Part shown: piece after piece, positions 14,892 through 27,990 of the stretch
Layout: each line of letters opens with the position of its first letter
How positions within the stretch are numbered: the first letter of the stretch is position 1
Assembly (NCBI GenBank): GCA_947179485.1
Contig: OX359245.1
Coordinates: 28,879,067 to 28,943,066, forward strand
Direction of reading: 5' to 3'
Length of the DNA stretch: 64,000 bases
Source: Allacma fusca
Lineage: Eukaryota > Arthropoda > Collembola > Symphypleona > Sminthuridae
The notes under the pieces: model-generated
Seen by the model: only the letters and a program-made list of their open reading frames with translations
The model's database searches: none
Told to the model about the DNA's origin: nothing
Translations under genes and position numbers: made by a program

Positions 14892-17800
14892 CTGCCAAAA
14901 CACTTGTGACACAGAGACTCCTCAGTGAAAGGAATTTTATATGATGGTCAAGTTCAGAATTGCATAGAGCTGCAGCAACTGACCAACACAAGTTAAATGA
15001 CATGGACCTTTGAGCCGCATCCCGATCCCTTTTGGAAAAACCGGTTATAAACTGGTGCGTAAACTCAAGCAGAGTCTCCCCACCACAGTTCCGATGTGAG
15101 AGTTTGTTTAAAAGTAAAATGCACTCATTTAATACTACACCTTACAATTGCATCTTTTTACTTCATTAGTGGAATTCCTCCTTATTTTTTGTTTCCAATG
15201 ACGATCAGTATCTTGCCTCACACAAACACACACGTGCTCAGGTATGTATGCACCTTGCACATTGTAACCCCAAAGTTGGTTAAATGTCTCACTTAACCCC
15301 AGGGTTTTCAAATACGTATGCACCTTTCGCATGGAAACATAAATCTATTCACATAAATACATACGTGAGAAAGAAATAATTATTGCAAGATACATTTCTG
15401 GATAAAGACATTATGCAAGGATGTTGCAAGAGGCAGGAGACGTATGCACATCGGAAGATCACATCGGAAGATAATATGGGAAGATTTTATGCTCAACTGG
15501 GGATTTTTTTAATCCGGATTTTTTTCCTCTTTGGACGTCATATCACCTCCCCGACATCAATGTACTTATCCTTTTACGCATTTCCCACAAAACTTCATTT
15601 TTTTTCCTGAAGTTCCTTCAAGAACTCATTCTTAATATTTTCTACTCTCACTTAATCAATATGCACCCTGCCATCGCAGAGGCTCTTTACAGATGTCAAA
15701 ACGGTATGTGCGCTTTTAGGTTTAAAAAATCTGGAATTCCGCAGTCACAAATGAAAAATTGACACTATTTTCGCCCATACAGAACAATATTTTTTTAATT
15801 TTTATGGAGTCTTTAACACACAAAGTGGACTGTAACAGGGATCAAAGCCATTGCTCAGCATCATTTTTTAATGACACTGTCAGGAAAGGAGACTACGTTC
15901 AAATATTTTAACATCAAATTAATTACACCTGCACCCCTTGTGAAGCTCATAATTGCCCAGCAATAAACTAATCCCAGGATACAGTTCCCCATTGGACAAC
16001 TGTATTATTCTGGGAATCTGTTTATGGCTTCGGTTAGGGAATTGTTTATTAAATTGTTCAGTACAGGAATCAAATATCAGCTGTTAAATAACATAATTAT
16101 TACAAATCACAATTATTACAAGGCTATTAAGTTTTTTCAGAGTTATGCAGAGTTTATGCAACACTGATTTTAATAATTTCAAGAGAATTTTTTCACCCTA
16201 TAGTCCCTGTGTGGAAGTAAATGGAACATTCCTATAGAGCTTGCTCCTCTGTAGTTTAAAAAAATCTAGAGTATTCACAAATACCAAATTGATCTTTAAA
16301 ATATCTAAAAAAAATTAAAATAAATATGTTAAAAACATTTTGTTGCGAAAGCTACCAGCCGGATTTTCTTGCAACATCTCAGAAAATGGTTTGCAGAAAT
16401 TATGTGCTCCAGAAATATCGGGACAAAAACCAAATAACCACTTTTGCTTTTACAAAAGAACTAAATTCCCAAGGAATTTGGTCCATGATATTTTCAATCA
16501 TGATGGACAGCTCCCAGGGAATTTACAACCATTATAAAAATTCTTATTCCTTCCCCTAACATTAACAGAGATGACTACTGGCCTGAGCTATACATATGGA
16601 AGGCACGTACAAATTATCATGTTAATTGTTAGTTCATACGGATTGCAGCCTTTGTAGGCTCTCAGAATAAATAGAACATATTTATGGATGGACGTACGCC
16701 TTTGCCGTCATTTGGGAAAGTCCGAGACCTGTTTTTATGATCAAAGCCACTACTGTACATTGTAAGTAAGGTAAAAGGAGGAAGTTAAACTTGTTTTCGG
16801 TTTGAACTGAGCGCCTCATAAAATGGCCGGGGTTAGAGCTGAGATCGTCAAAGATACATATTCAGGGCTCATTTCCAAGGGATATGTTTTAACATGGGAG
16901 GATCCAATTATACCTAATCATAGGGAAACAAAATTTACTTGCAGAAATTTACCCTTTTTTTTAAACTTCCCTCCTAATAAATTGCAATCAAAATTGTAAA
17001 ATAGTAGCATTTAATTGTTTGGAACTGCTTGGAAACATTTGCGTTGTAAATATCCTGGAAAAATTCTTATCGGGAAGGAAACCAAGGAAAAATCAGATCA
17101 ATCAGGGGGTAATAATTGAGGATAAAGCAATCCAATTGACTCCTTATTACAGCCCTGGTCTTATTGATAGTATGTGTTGACAGGGCTGGAGGCTTGGAGA
17201 AGCACAAAAAAAAATTAAAAATCTGAAAATTATATCCTGATTAAGATGTAAATCATAGGTTTATGGTGATGGAACAATCCATAATATTTTTGGCAATGAC
17301 ATGTGAAGAAGGAAAAAAAGTGAAGGCAACAAAAATCCGCTTCCTTCCACAGACAAGTGACCAGGAGCTCACCTGTCAGGGATCCTATTGATGAGTGAGA
17401 TGTTGATTAAAATATTTACGCCTATACATACAGTTGACCCTCAATCATTGAATCCCTCAGAATTCCAAAGAGGAGCAAAACCTACTTTGAGAAAATTCTT
17501 GTTGGAGTTAAAAGATTACAAATTTAGCATTGCGTTAAACGGGAAAGTTTCAATAAAAAAAATATTTGCTCTCATAAGATGTGTCTCTCTTGTAATTGTG
17601 ATCCACTGTAGCTGTAATTTCATACAATAGAATTTACATATGTATATTTATAGCGTTCAGATTTATATGTGAGTGTATTTATACAATATGCATAGCCTCA
17701 GCCTCAAGTTCTGGTTCTTGATCTTGTCACAAGCAAAGCATGCTCTTTGGGAATGATTGAGGATATCATATATGTAAGTACATGTATGTACATATGTAAA

Positions 17801-20800
17801 AGTCGTTTCCCTGCCGGTTGTGTAGTTATAATTGACTTGAGCCTTATATTGGAATGCATCCAGTATACTGTCCAACTGCATTAGTGCATATGGTCGTTAA
17901 AGTGTCTGTACATGCATCCAAACTGGACTTGCTTCAATAATACTTAAATGATGGGGAACAATAATAGTGAGAAAAAATCCTCCTTGCCAATAATACAACT
18001 TTGATCGTTATCTCAGGTAAAAATTGCTAATTATAAAAGTATCTTTGTAAAACTTGTTGCTAGTTGCAGACATTCCAAGTGAAAAATATTTGCTTAAATT
18101 ATTTCCATCCTGGGTTTTCCCAGAATCAAGTAGCACTTTATTTTTTATGTCTGATCTCCATGTTGGATCCCCGATCAAGTTATGCTCACAATTGCACATA
18201 CATACGTATGTCATTATGTATGCATCTCTGGGAAAATAATAGTTATGGAACTAAACTGGGCTTCCCCAGTCCCCTTGTAAAATTTATGGCTCTCACATTT
18301 CAACGAAACTTTACAAATTGAAGGGAATACATCCTGAAATAAATTAATTTTTGACATGGACAATGGTTGGGACATGAAGCATTGCGGCACTCCTTTGGCT
18401 CTTGAAAAATCTTAACCTGCCTCACTCACTGGATGGATAAGGAAGGTGAAATCATGTCATGATACTATTGTAAACATGATGCAAGCTTTTATTTGTTTTT
18501 CTTTTTTTTTCCTCTGAACCTTTGTCGCTTCAGAGCAATTCCAATGACAAAAATTCTAGTACAAGTATATAATTCATGTAGTTTTACCTTTACAAGAATA
18601 ATTATTTAATTTTTTAACTGTTTTTACTGCAAGTGAATGAGCGGCAGTTTTGTGAGGGAAGCTTGTAGAACAATATGGAAATTACCTTTTTTTACTTGTG
18701 ACTTTATTCCCTTAAATGTGCATAGGAAAATTTTATTTTGTAGGAATAGCTTTAATGGTCATTGCATAATTATTATATAGTGTTGTTTTCTGAGAGGTAC
18801 AAGATGCAAAAAAGATGCAAGACTATGACCGTGCCTTTGAACTTGGTAACTGTAGTGGAGCGGCTACGTGAAAGACTTCCCTTTCCTCACCTGATCTTTG
18901 ATATCTGTTTTATTTGAGTGTGTCTTTATAGGTATACATATGTGTGTCGGTCCCGTTTACGTCAATGAGCTTTGCCCTAGAGTTCGGGACAGGATCATTA
19001 TGCTAATCATCATTTGTTCTCACTTACAACGGAGGGAAAAAATTGTTTTTCGCACTAAATACACTGCCGCTTTGATGAAGCAATGCTTGTGAGTGTCAGT
19101 GAGGGGGATTGTTGTTATTGTACTTATTGTTAGCTGTAGGATCGTCCGACACTTTGTGTGCACATACGTCAGAAGGGGATGGAATTCGGCAGGAGATTTT
19201 GTAATGGGCTGAGGAGAGCCCAGCCTGCCTTGTTTTTTGTGGACTTCGTTAGGGCGTTTTGGGAAAAGCCGCTTTTTATATGCGGACTGATATGTGGGCT
19301 TTCTAATGGCTCAGATCGGACATGGCTGTAAGAATAATTTGACAAAAAGGAAGTACGCATGAGGATTTTTTAGGTCTAACATTTATTATCACTTGAATTT
19401 CCCCAAGATCAAATTCCGATGGGGAACAACAATAATTTGATATGTAATGGAAAAAATTGCGGGTGACGTTATAAATCCGTAAAAAGTATTTTCACAACAA
19501 ATATGCTATAATTGAGTGTAATGAGTGGGGAAAATTTTTAAATCTGATGTTTTCCAGGGATTGTTTTAGCAGTTGACTATGATATCCCCTGAGATGATTT
19601 CCAAATAATGGAATTTTCCAAGGGCACAATTTTTTCCGTCGTTAAAAACTTGACGGGGTGTTAGTTTAATTTCAGCAAAATACATTATTTGGTTGTTAAA
19701 GACGGCTCCATGTAGGTTTATGCGATGTACAAACTTGTATAGTAATGGCGTGTCAAGTGTGTAAAAACTTCCATTGACGTATACACACAACATTCACCGC
19801 AAAGAATTTGAAGGGTGAAAATACCTTTCTCTCCCCCTCAGTCTATAGAAGGATTTGTGGTCAAATGCATTTCCTTACTTTGAATTGTAAGAATTTTTAA
19901 AACATTTATGAAATTTTGTTCAACCTTCCTATAGGCAAAACCCTTGGGGAAAAATCTATACTTGTCAAGGGAATAAAACCAGTATTTTTCTGTCAAACGG
20001 GAAATTTTGAAGTAATAAAAATTATTTGCTTCACCTCATTTTACGATTTTTTGTGCCGAGACTATAAAGTTTAACTTTATTTTTCAATTCTGAAATTTGA
20101 GTAACAAAATTATGGTAGATATTTTAAAGTTTAAATTCTTTCTGAAGCATTTCCTGCCGTAATCTAGGGGGTAGAAATTTACTGTGGCACTAGGTACAGA
20201 GTAGCACAAAGCATTTACACCGCTGCAGTAAAAATGAGAAAGTGTATGTAACTCAAAAAATATTTGATCTCCCAGAATGTAACAAATTCTCTTCCAGATT
20301 TTATACAATTGTTTCAGAAATCTGGATCAATTTCGGAGATCACAGGGTTCAGAGAAGCAAGAACACATCAAAAGTTGCTGCTACTAGATGTCCTTAAGGC
20401 TCTTACAAAATGTCATGTATCAACAAAACTTCAAGTCGCAATAAATCTTTAAACCGCATGAATTGTGTTGCATAAGCATTTAGACGGAGTTAGTCGAAAC
20501 CGGCCGTTCAATTGCTTTCACCTTTACGCTAAAGTAGAAATATCTGTAATTGTAATGTATTGTATTTATAATCTGTAATATCTTTTATATCTGTAATGTA
20601 TTGTAATTTGTTATCCCACTAATGATTAATTCTTCGAATCCGTTGCATTTAAATGTATCAAAATTTTTCAATGTGAACTCACTATATATAATTAGCATCT
20701 TTGAAAAAATATACCAGAGTCTTGAAACCTGCTCGTACTACCAGGCGTTACGGATTGTTTTAGAGCATGAAGATCTGGCAGAAATGTGAAATTTGAAATG

Positions 20801-21138
20801 AGTTATGGCTATTTTTTTTCTGATTTCTCAAAAAGAATATTTGAAGATAAAATTTGTAAATAAGGGATTGCCTCTCTGTACCACTAGTTCTTGACCATTG
20901 TTCAAAGCCATTTTTAGCATTAACATTTGTAAATTTCTATCAAAGATATGAACAAGTTTTAGATCTCATTTCAGAAAGCCGATTTCATTCAGGAGACCAT
21001 ACAAACATATGGTGTCATTGTCATTTTCAATACTTGAGGATAATTTATTAAAAAACCAAAATGTTACCAACCCTCACCATATATCTACAGTTTACAGAGG
21101 ATCTTAAAACATCATGAAAAGTCACTTGATACAATTAA
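14892..21138. other. Non-coding stretch upstream of CD36-like gene A
   Basis: I found no convincing exon, RNA gene or complete transposon here. Open frames are short (at most 85 codons) and lack family signatures. There are scattered TATG/CATA-rich microsatellite-like runs, for example near 17640-17800. Confidence 0.45.
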
Positions 21139-21144
21139 TGAGTG

Positions 21145-21262
21145 CTATGACTGGGCACGGGTAACACTCGGGTTAATAGGTACGGATACGAGCTTGGGTA
21201 CTACCTGGGTACAGTAGATGCGTATTCGCAGGTGCGCGGATACTACCGGGGTATATAAAGGA
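21145..21262. repeat. GGGTAC-word array (degenerate relative of the hAT-like element at 29302)
   Basis: The sequence is dense in GGGTA, GGTACGGAT and TACCTGGGTAC words. It opens with GGGCACGGGTA, which resembles the inner terminal repeat of the element at 29302-30561 (GGCACGGGTA). I could not find a matching second end or a target-site duplication, so this is probably a decayed copy. Confidence 0.5.
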
Positions 21263-21269
21263 TGAGGGG

Positions 21270-24200
21270 TGTATAAAGGCCGCCATGAATAAATTAAGAA
21301 CCAGAAAATTAAAGACAGGTAAAGAAAAGGCAAGCAGAAATATGGCCGAGTGAGAAAGGGCCATCCATTTGTACATATGAGTCGCCCGTGTGACTTTTAT
21401 TGGACCCATCAGATGAGAAATTGGATGGAAAACGTCCAAAAATTTGGTTTCCCGTAAATCCCAATAGGAAGGTCAAATAATCAAAAAAACAAATACTACA
21501 ATGACAATGCTTCAATTGTCGAAGAGTGCTGTATTATTACTATTATTTGCTGGTACAACGATTCTTTTAAAGCGGTGCCCATATCATCTGTACAATAGAA
21601 TTAACTTGATAATTAAGAACAGTGGTGTAATTTAATGAGAAATTATATAATTATATATATAACTATTTGGGTAAGAGACGTGATGTCCAACAGCTTTTGC
21701 ACGGGAAGAATCGTCGCATAATGGCATCCTATTGCAAACTGATTTTCCGAAGTAGATTGGCACGAGTTTATCAATTCACGATCTTTATGTGAAATTTGTT
21801 AACGTTGTCTGACTGCTGAATAAACTCGACATTGCGATGTGAGCCTGGTGTACGGCCAACGACGTCAGCTTGTTCCGTTTGATGAACATCTTGATCCGAA
21901 AATTTGTGCAAGTCGGTTTGCTGGTAATCCGTCTCCTAAATCGTGAGATTCATCAGGATCCGCTTCACTGGAACTGCCACTGCTGCTGTTCTGTCTCCTG
22001 AACTATCAAATATCATAAACATGACGGTTTGGCCAGCCATTCCCAGACTCAAGTTGGAAGTCCCATATTCCATTCGATTTCAAGATATTTACAGCTGTAC
22101 TCCGCTTTACTGCATCTCAGTACGCTGGTGCTGTTACCTCAGGTATTTGGACAATTGTCGGTTTATTCCTCATGTGCTGAGAACGCCATTGTACCAGTTG
22201 TTGGTTGTACTTTTGTTTTAATGTAGAGTATAAACATACGTCCAGAGGATGCATTGTTTATGCGGAATGTGGAGTTAGTGAGAGCAATTCTACATTATTC
22301 ACTCTACAATACCGAACAACATTATGGTTCATGTGTGAGCTATGGCTGTCTAGAATGAGTTAGACTGTAATTTTGGTTGATATAGCTGCTTGTCTACGCA
22401 CAACTGTGCCCGCGTGCTGTCTTGGTGTAAATTAATCCTTCAGGGACATCATCACTTTCCACTCGACCCGCACACCGAGGAAAAGTAAACGGCAGGTATG
22501 TATTTCCCATTGGCATTCACAAAACACGTGATTGTGCACAAGTCATCTCTTTCGGCCGGCATCATTACCAGAATTAATCTAGCTCCACTTCGTGCAATTC
22601 GTTTGGGAGTACGATTCAGAAACAAGAAAATATTGCTGAGTTTAATATTGCTGCCTGATGCTTATTTTACTATACTAGCTAATATTTGAGTGAGCATTCC
22701 GCTGCAAAAAATCTGGGTTTACGCATTCCAGATACTATTTTAATAAACGTACGTTTAAAAGAGAGAAAGAAATAATTTATTTCACTAATACAACACTGGT
22801 AACAACACTGATTTTAAAAAAAATTTGCTATATTAAAAAACTTGTTTCAAACTTGGAACTAAACATATTAATTGTACAAATGATGAAATGCTATCCTATT
22901 ATAATAACTCTTTGGTAATCATAACAAGTCATAAATAATTTAGGTAAGGCTGGTGCAGGAATGAGCGGTAAGCACGAACAAGTGTTACGGCTAGCAATAT
23001 GCTAGCTTACTTTAATGAATTTGCTCATAATCACGTATACATATGAGCGTGAACTGCTAATAGATCGGAATAAGCTATTATCAGCTGCTTTACGAATTCA
23101 TTGTTTATTCTTTCCATCATTGCGCTTTTGTTTGGATCGTGGTCCTGGAGTCCTGAAGTCGTCTAATTTTACTTGGAATTTCGGGTAAGTAAAACTGGAA
23201 AATTAACATACTATGCCAACTGTTAAAAACGTAAAGGTATATGTGAAATTTTAATATATGTAAAACAGAAGAATGTGAAATAAGATATGATAAGATTTGA
23301 GACAGTAGGTTTTATATATTCTATAATTTATTACTGTTAAAAGATTTTAATGAATGTTTAATTGTTCTAGTGATGGCTGTAGCCCGGATCCTAGGTTGGT
23401 TGACTTTTCAGTGAGATTTCGGCATGGTGGACAGGCTCTGACTTGATGGTGGACCCTGTTCCGGAGTACACGTTGAAATTTGCGACATGGAAAGATGTCG
23501 TCGCAGATTTCGAGTTAACTCTGCTGCAAGGGACTGAAGAGATGGAGATGGCAGACTTCTTTACCGACGGATGAAGATGAAGAGTTTTTTAATCCGTGAT
23601 CTTGAAGACAGGCAGTTGTGTTCGAATATTTTTTAAAATTAATGTTGATCATTTATTCTGCTTTTCCAGACCTTTTTCGTACGTTATTTAGTCTCATGGT
23701 TTTTGTTGGAAAATAAATTTCATTTTTGTCGTTATTAATATTCTAACTAGGCTTTAAGCCTCAAATTTCTACTTGAAAATTAATGGCCTTCGATAATTTG
23801 TTTTAAACCCCGACCTTAAAGGTTTCACACTGGCCGGGTCAAGGCCCTGCAAATTCGCTCCTGCTTGCATTATTGGCATATTATATATTGAACTGTAATT
23901 GTCTTGATCCGTATTACAATTCTCTGAGCCAGCCTTGTTAGGAAGTTTTTTTTAAACATAACTGACCTTTTCTTACCGGTTTTTAATTCATTGGCTTTTT
24001 ATTTATGGTGGCCCGTATACACCCGCTCTTATCATGGTTGCTGTTCCCGAGTAGTTTTGTGTACTTCAAGGATTCCTAGTGGGATGGATTACTATGGCTA
24101 ACAATAAGACCTGCCAACCGTGGAGTTGCTTGTTTTTTTTGTATACAGTCACTTGCGCTAGTGCTGGAGTCACGTAGCTTCGTTTCATTATGATTACGTG

Positions 24201-25144
24201 GTTGTTGCAATCGTCAGATTGCCTGTTTATGGACTTCGAAGAGATATTTTGAGCAGATAATTTGAGCATTTTTAATCCTGGAAATTTATTGCAGTGAACA
24301 TTTATAAAATTTTAGAATAGAAATATCATCCCATGCCGACAATCTTTATATTTCAGTCTCTTTGATTATTGTTGATAATTTTGATGTTAAAAGAGGAGGC
24401 ATCAAAACTTGGCTTTTAAAACTCTCATGGAGCTGCATTTCAGTCTAATTTCGCCTGCATTAGTCCAAAATTTCCGTGTTAGGCTCTATAAATGTAAGAG
24501 AAAAGTTATGAATGTTTGCTTTAAAAAGCTGTACTATAAACTAACTATTCAATCCTGTCTCCCACATTTACTCCCTGAAACCGTAGTAACTATTTGACTT
24601 GGAAAAATGATGATCAACTTAAGTTAGCCTAAACCTTTCTACACAGTTTTCAAATATCTGTATATTGTTTTGTAAATACGTTATGGTTAATGGAAAAGCT
24701 GACATTTTACTTTCTTTCTATAGTTTACTAACCTTGAGTCCTATTTGTACGATAATGCCAAACGTTCTTAACCTCGGACTCGTGCTAAGAGAGTTTTGAG
24801 AAAACTATTAGTCGCGAACAAAATTGTTTCGTGTTCTCCAAGTTGAAAAGCTCGTTTTAGGTTAAGGAAATTTAGTATTAAAGAATTGTCCCAGTTGGTT
24901 GTCCTTACGTTGCACAAGATTCGTTCAATAACCATTTCACGATAGCACATTTCGTTTCAATCAGTTATTATTTTGTCGTAATAGCGTTTGAATTTCGTCA
25001 GAGTTTATAAAAAATAAACCATAAATGAACTTAAATGATTTTTTAAACAATTTGAAATAGATTGCCCCTAAAGAAAATTCATAACCCCGGGGATTTTTAA
25101 TGGAGGTCAAAAAATGGACAAATTTTACATTTTCAACTGAGCAG
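21270..25144. other. Unassigned stretch between two GGGTAC arrays
   Basis: It has no recognised gene. A somewhat GC-richer part at 21840-22220 and another at 23370-23580 look like decayed coding or transposon sequence, but frames are broken and I recognise no family. The stretch is framed by GGGTAC-word arrays at 21145 and 25190, so it might be the interior of a larger decayed element. I saw no transposase motif. Confidence 0.3.
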
Positions 25145-25184
25145 GCATATGTCTTCGGCCATTTTCAGGCAGCCAAACTTCCAA

Positions 25185-25360
25185 TACCCAAGTAATACCC
25201 GGGTACAAACAATAGGTGCTTGTGTACGGGTACAGATTTTGGATACATTACACGTACGGGTAAATTGTGGGTACAGTTACTACATTGTAGTTTCAAGTAT
25301 GGGTATGGGCACTGAAATAATTTACCCGGGTACTCGGGTATGGGTACGGCAGTGGTCGGG
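25185..25360. repeat. GGGTAC-word array (second degenerate copy)
   Basis: TACCCGGGTAC, GTACGGGTAC, TATGGGTATGGG and related words repeat in both orientations, as in the complete element at 29302-30561. No intact terminal repeat or target-site duplication is visible. Confidence 0.5.
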
Positions 25361-25559
25361 TTTTGTGGGAAGCTCATGCAGCTCACTTTTTTTGACTACT
25401 AGGGTACCACTGAAAAACAAGGTGAATCAACACGTCATATACGGTTATGCTATTTGTGTACATTAAGCAGTAATACCTTTATAAAATGGTCTGGCATATC
25501 CCCTGGCTTCTTTGCATTCATAATTGCGGAATTTAGACACTTTCTAGCATTTTGGTTGT

Positions 25560-25773
25560 AAATTTACGATATATGTCCGGACTCTAGTACATCCGGGTAT
25601 TAATATTTATTAATTAAAGTATTTGAATTATATTGGAATTCATTGAAAATATTTGAATAAATTGAATTGGAATTTTCATTTTATGAAAAAAATACATTTG
25701 AATTGGGATTGTAATCCGTTAGGATTAATTTTAATTAGAATTGTATCCGTATTTTTCGAATACTCCAGCCCTG
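25560..25773. mobile_element. Half of a hAT-like element (right end only)
   Basis: The interior is a run of TTTGAATTGGAA-like words. It ends at 25773 in ACTCCAGCCCTG, whose reverse complement CAGGGCTGGAGT is a typical hAT-style terminus. The inward TTCGAATACTCC and outward words echo each other. No left end or paired 8-bp duplication was found, so it is a truncated remnant. Confidence 0.4.
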
Positions 25774-26306
25774 AGGGAGAGCACCCTAGTATTCAGCATA
25801 GATTCGCTAGAGGCTGTTTTGTTACTTAAGGCAAAAATGTAGAATATTTCTTTGGAAATGTACGCTGTGGTTTTCTTTTAAATATATAATTAGGTGATGA
25901 TTTCGGTTTAGAGATAAATGCCGTATAGATAGCCTTGTGAATAATCCGTTTCTATTAATGGTATAATTTTTCTACACCGATGTAGACAAATTGTAGACAG
26001 GATCTGGTACTGCAAATATGTGTAAGATATGGGCTTGGCAAAATATTTCGCCCGCCTTTGTGCTATTTTTTGATATTCAACATAGGATAAATAATCGGCT
26101 CTTCATATCATACTTTAATGCAGTTTTACCTAAATTTCCGCAGCCAATTTAAGAACCGTTTACCCCTGAAATCTTCATGAAATTAACGATGAAATGCACT
26201 AAGTACCCGTAATAATAATAAGTACTGTACAGTGACTAACTCCAGGTCCTACACAGTCAGTGAGCAAAATCACTATAATCAGTGAAAGGTAGTGATATTG
26301 GTAATT

Positions 26307-26344
26307 GGTAATCACCTTTGTAATAGGTAATCACCTTTGCAATA
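26307..26344. repeat. Two tandem copies of a 19-bp unit
   Basis: GGTAATCACCTTTGTAATA at 26307-26325 is followed directly by a copy with one change at 26326-26344. Several AGTGA words lie just upstream (26233-26300). Confidence 0.7.
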
Positions 26345-26410
26345 CCTAATAATGATAATAATATGCGGAAGTCCCTTTCATGTAACTTCATAATAATGAA
26401 CACTCGCAAT

Positions 26411-27652
26411 CAGACCTGCGTTCGGGTCAAATATTTTCAGGATCCGAACTTGAACTTTACCTGCACTTGAACATTGAACTTTCAAGTAGATATTTGTCAG
26501 TACCCGAACTTGGCGTTTCGGGTCCCAGGAAGTACTTGTCATACCAAGTCATGTCTTGCAAGTAGTCATTCCTAAACCCGAACTTGATCTGATACTTGAA
26601 TGTCGGGTCCATAAATCTTGCGAACCGAACTTGGAATTGACTTGAACCCGAACTTGGATTTCCAACTTGAACCTTACAACTTTGTAGTATGAAGTCACAA
26701 AAACACTCCAACTGGTGGAGCTAAGGTTTTTAATTTCCTTCATATTTATCTGTCTTTATTAAATCCAGATTCGGACTCACTCATGGCTTTTTCCTTGTGT
26801 TACAGCCTCACCGGACAATTTACTTCAATAGTTTTTCAAAAATGACGACAAATTAGAAGAATAGTTTTAAGCACGACGATTAATAGAATACACAACAGTC
26901 ACTCCAAATCAAATTGAGCTTCTATGCATATCTCTGCAGGCATGGTTTCTAGTAGGGATGCCAATGGTCTGTTCTGGACCATTTATAATGGTCCGTTATT
27001 GGTCTGGTCCGGCCTGGTCCCAGATCTGTATGGCCTGGTCCGGACTGATTCAACACTTTGACCACACCAGATACAATTGGTCCAGACCAGACCTGACCAT
27101 AGTACCATGGTCTCAAAAGTACGCAAAATAATTATGAGTTAACGAAATCCCATGGCAAAAAATTAAAACTGACATTTCTGGGGATTAAAGAAAACTTTTA
27201 CGGGATAAAATGTAATTATTTAATTGCTCTCAATGGTTTTCTGGACCGTGGTCCGCAGCATGGTCGTTAGTCTGGTCTTGGAACGACTGGATCAGACCAG
27301 ACCATTGGCATCACTAGTTTCTAGAATGCGTGTTGCAGAAAAGCGAACAACCAAGGGAGAACCACGCAAAAAGGACGCAAACGTTGGAGCTAGGATACTT
27401 GAATTGGTACTTGAAAGTGCAGGTTCGAGTTCAAGTAAAATCCATTCCCAGACCTGAACTTGAACTTGATTCTTAGTTCAAGTCAATTCTGTGGGCTTGC
27501 ACTTGGACCAGAACCGACTTGAAGTTCCAGGTTCGGATCCAGCAAATACTTGAACTTGACCATATTCAACCAAGTAGAAACGCTCATGAATCCCGAACTT
27601 GCTCCGAACCTTGAAACTTAACAAGTACTACTTGAACTTGAGCGCAGCTCTG
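26411..27652. mobile_element. hAT-like non-autonomous element with GAACTTG-word arrays
   Basis: The 8-bp target-site duplication CTCGCAAT is at 26403-26410 and 27653-27660. The ends are CAGACCTGCG on the left and, as reverse complement, CAGAGCTGCG on the right. CAG termini with an 8-bp duplication are typical of the hAT superfamily. Both flanks (26430-26720 and 27400-27640) are saturated with CCGAACTTG, TTGAACTTG and reverse-complement words. No transposase frame is present. The element is interrupted by a second one at 26953-27316. Confidence 0.88.
26953..27316. mobile_element. hAT-like MITE with GGTCTGGTCC-word arrays, nested in the element above
   Basis: The 8-bp duplication GTTTCTAG is at 26945-26952 and 27317-27324. 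The termini are TAGGGATGCCAATGGTCTG and, as reverse complement, TAGTGATGCCAATGGTCTG. The word GGTCTGGTCC and its complement repeat at both ends (26965-27115 and 27230-27310) around a short AT-rich middle. At 364 bp it has no coding capacity. Confidence 0.9.
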
Positions 27653-27689
27653 CTCGCAATAAGGGGTACGATCTAAGTAGATCAAATGA

Positions 27690-27990
27690 TTTTCCCGTGA
27701 GTTGCCATTACCACCACTCGCATAATCTTGTGTAAAATAATGTGTTTTAATTACCTCCTTCGTTCCATCATCTTTCCGTACTTGTATTGTATCGCGTAAC
27801 CCCGGCATTGCTCTGCTGTTTCCGTCCGTCAGGTAATACAAAACGACTTTCGTGGCAATGTTCTCGGAAATAGGATGTCCAGATAGTTGTCGTGGCGGGC
27901 TGTAAAACCCACCGAATTTTCTTTTCCATATTGAAGCACATCTGGCTTCGTAGATAGTTGCCATTACCATCACTCACATAATCTTGTGTT
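27690..27990 (-). pseudogene. Fragment of an unrecognised coding sequence with an internal direct repeat
   Basis: A minus-strand open stretch reads like protein (KVVLYYLTDGNSRAMPG, then TIQVRKDDGTKE, then HYFTQDYASGG). A 34-base block containing GTTGCCATTACCA and ATAATCTTGTGT occurs twice (about 27700-27733 and 27956-27989), giving QDY-SG-GNGN twice in the translation. There is no start codon, splice context or full domain. It resembles transposon-associated proteins in style only, so I leave it unnamed. Confidence 0.35.
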
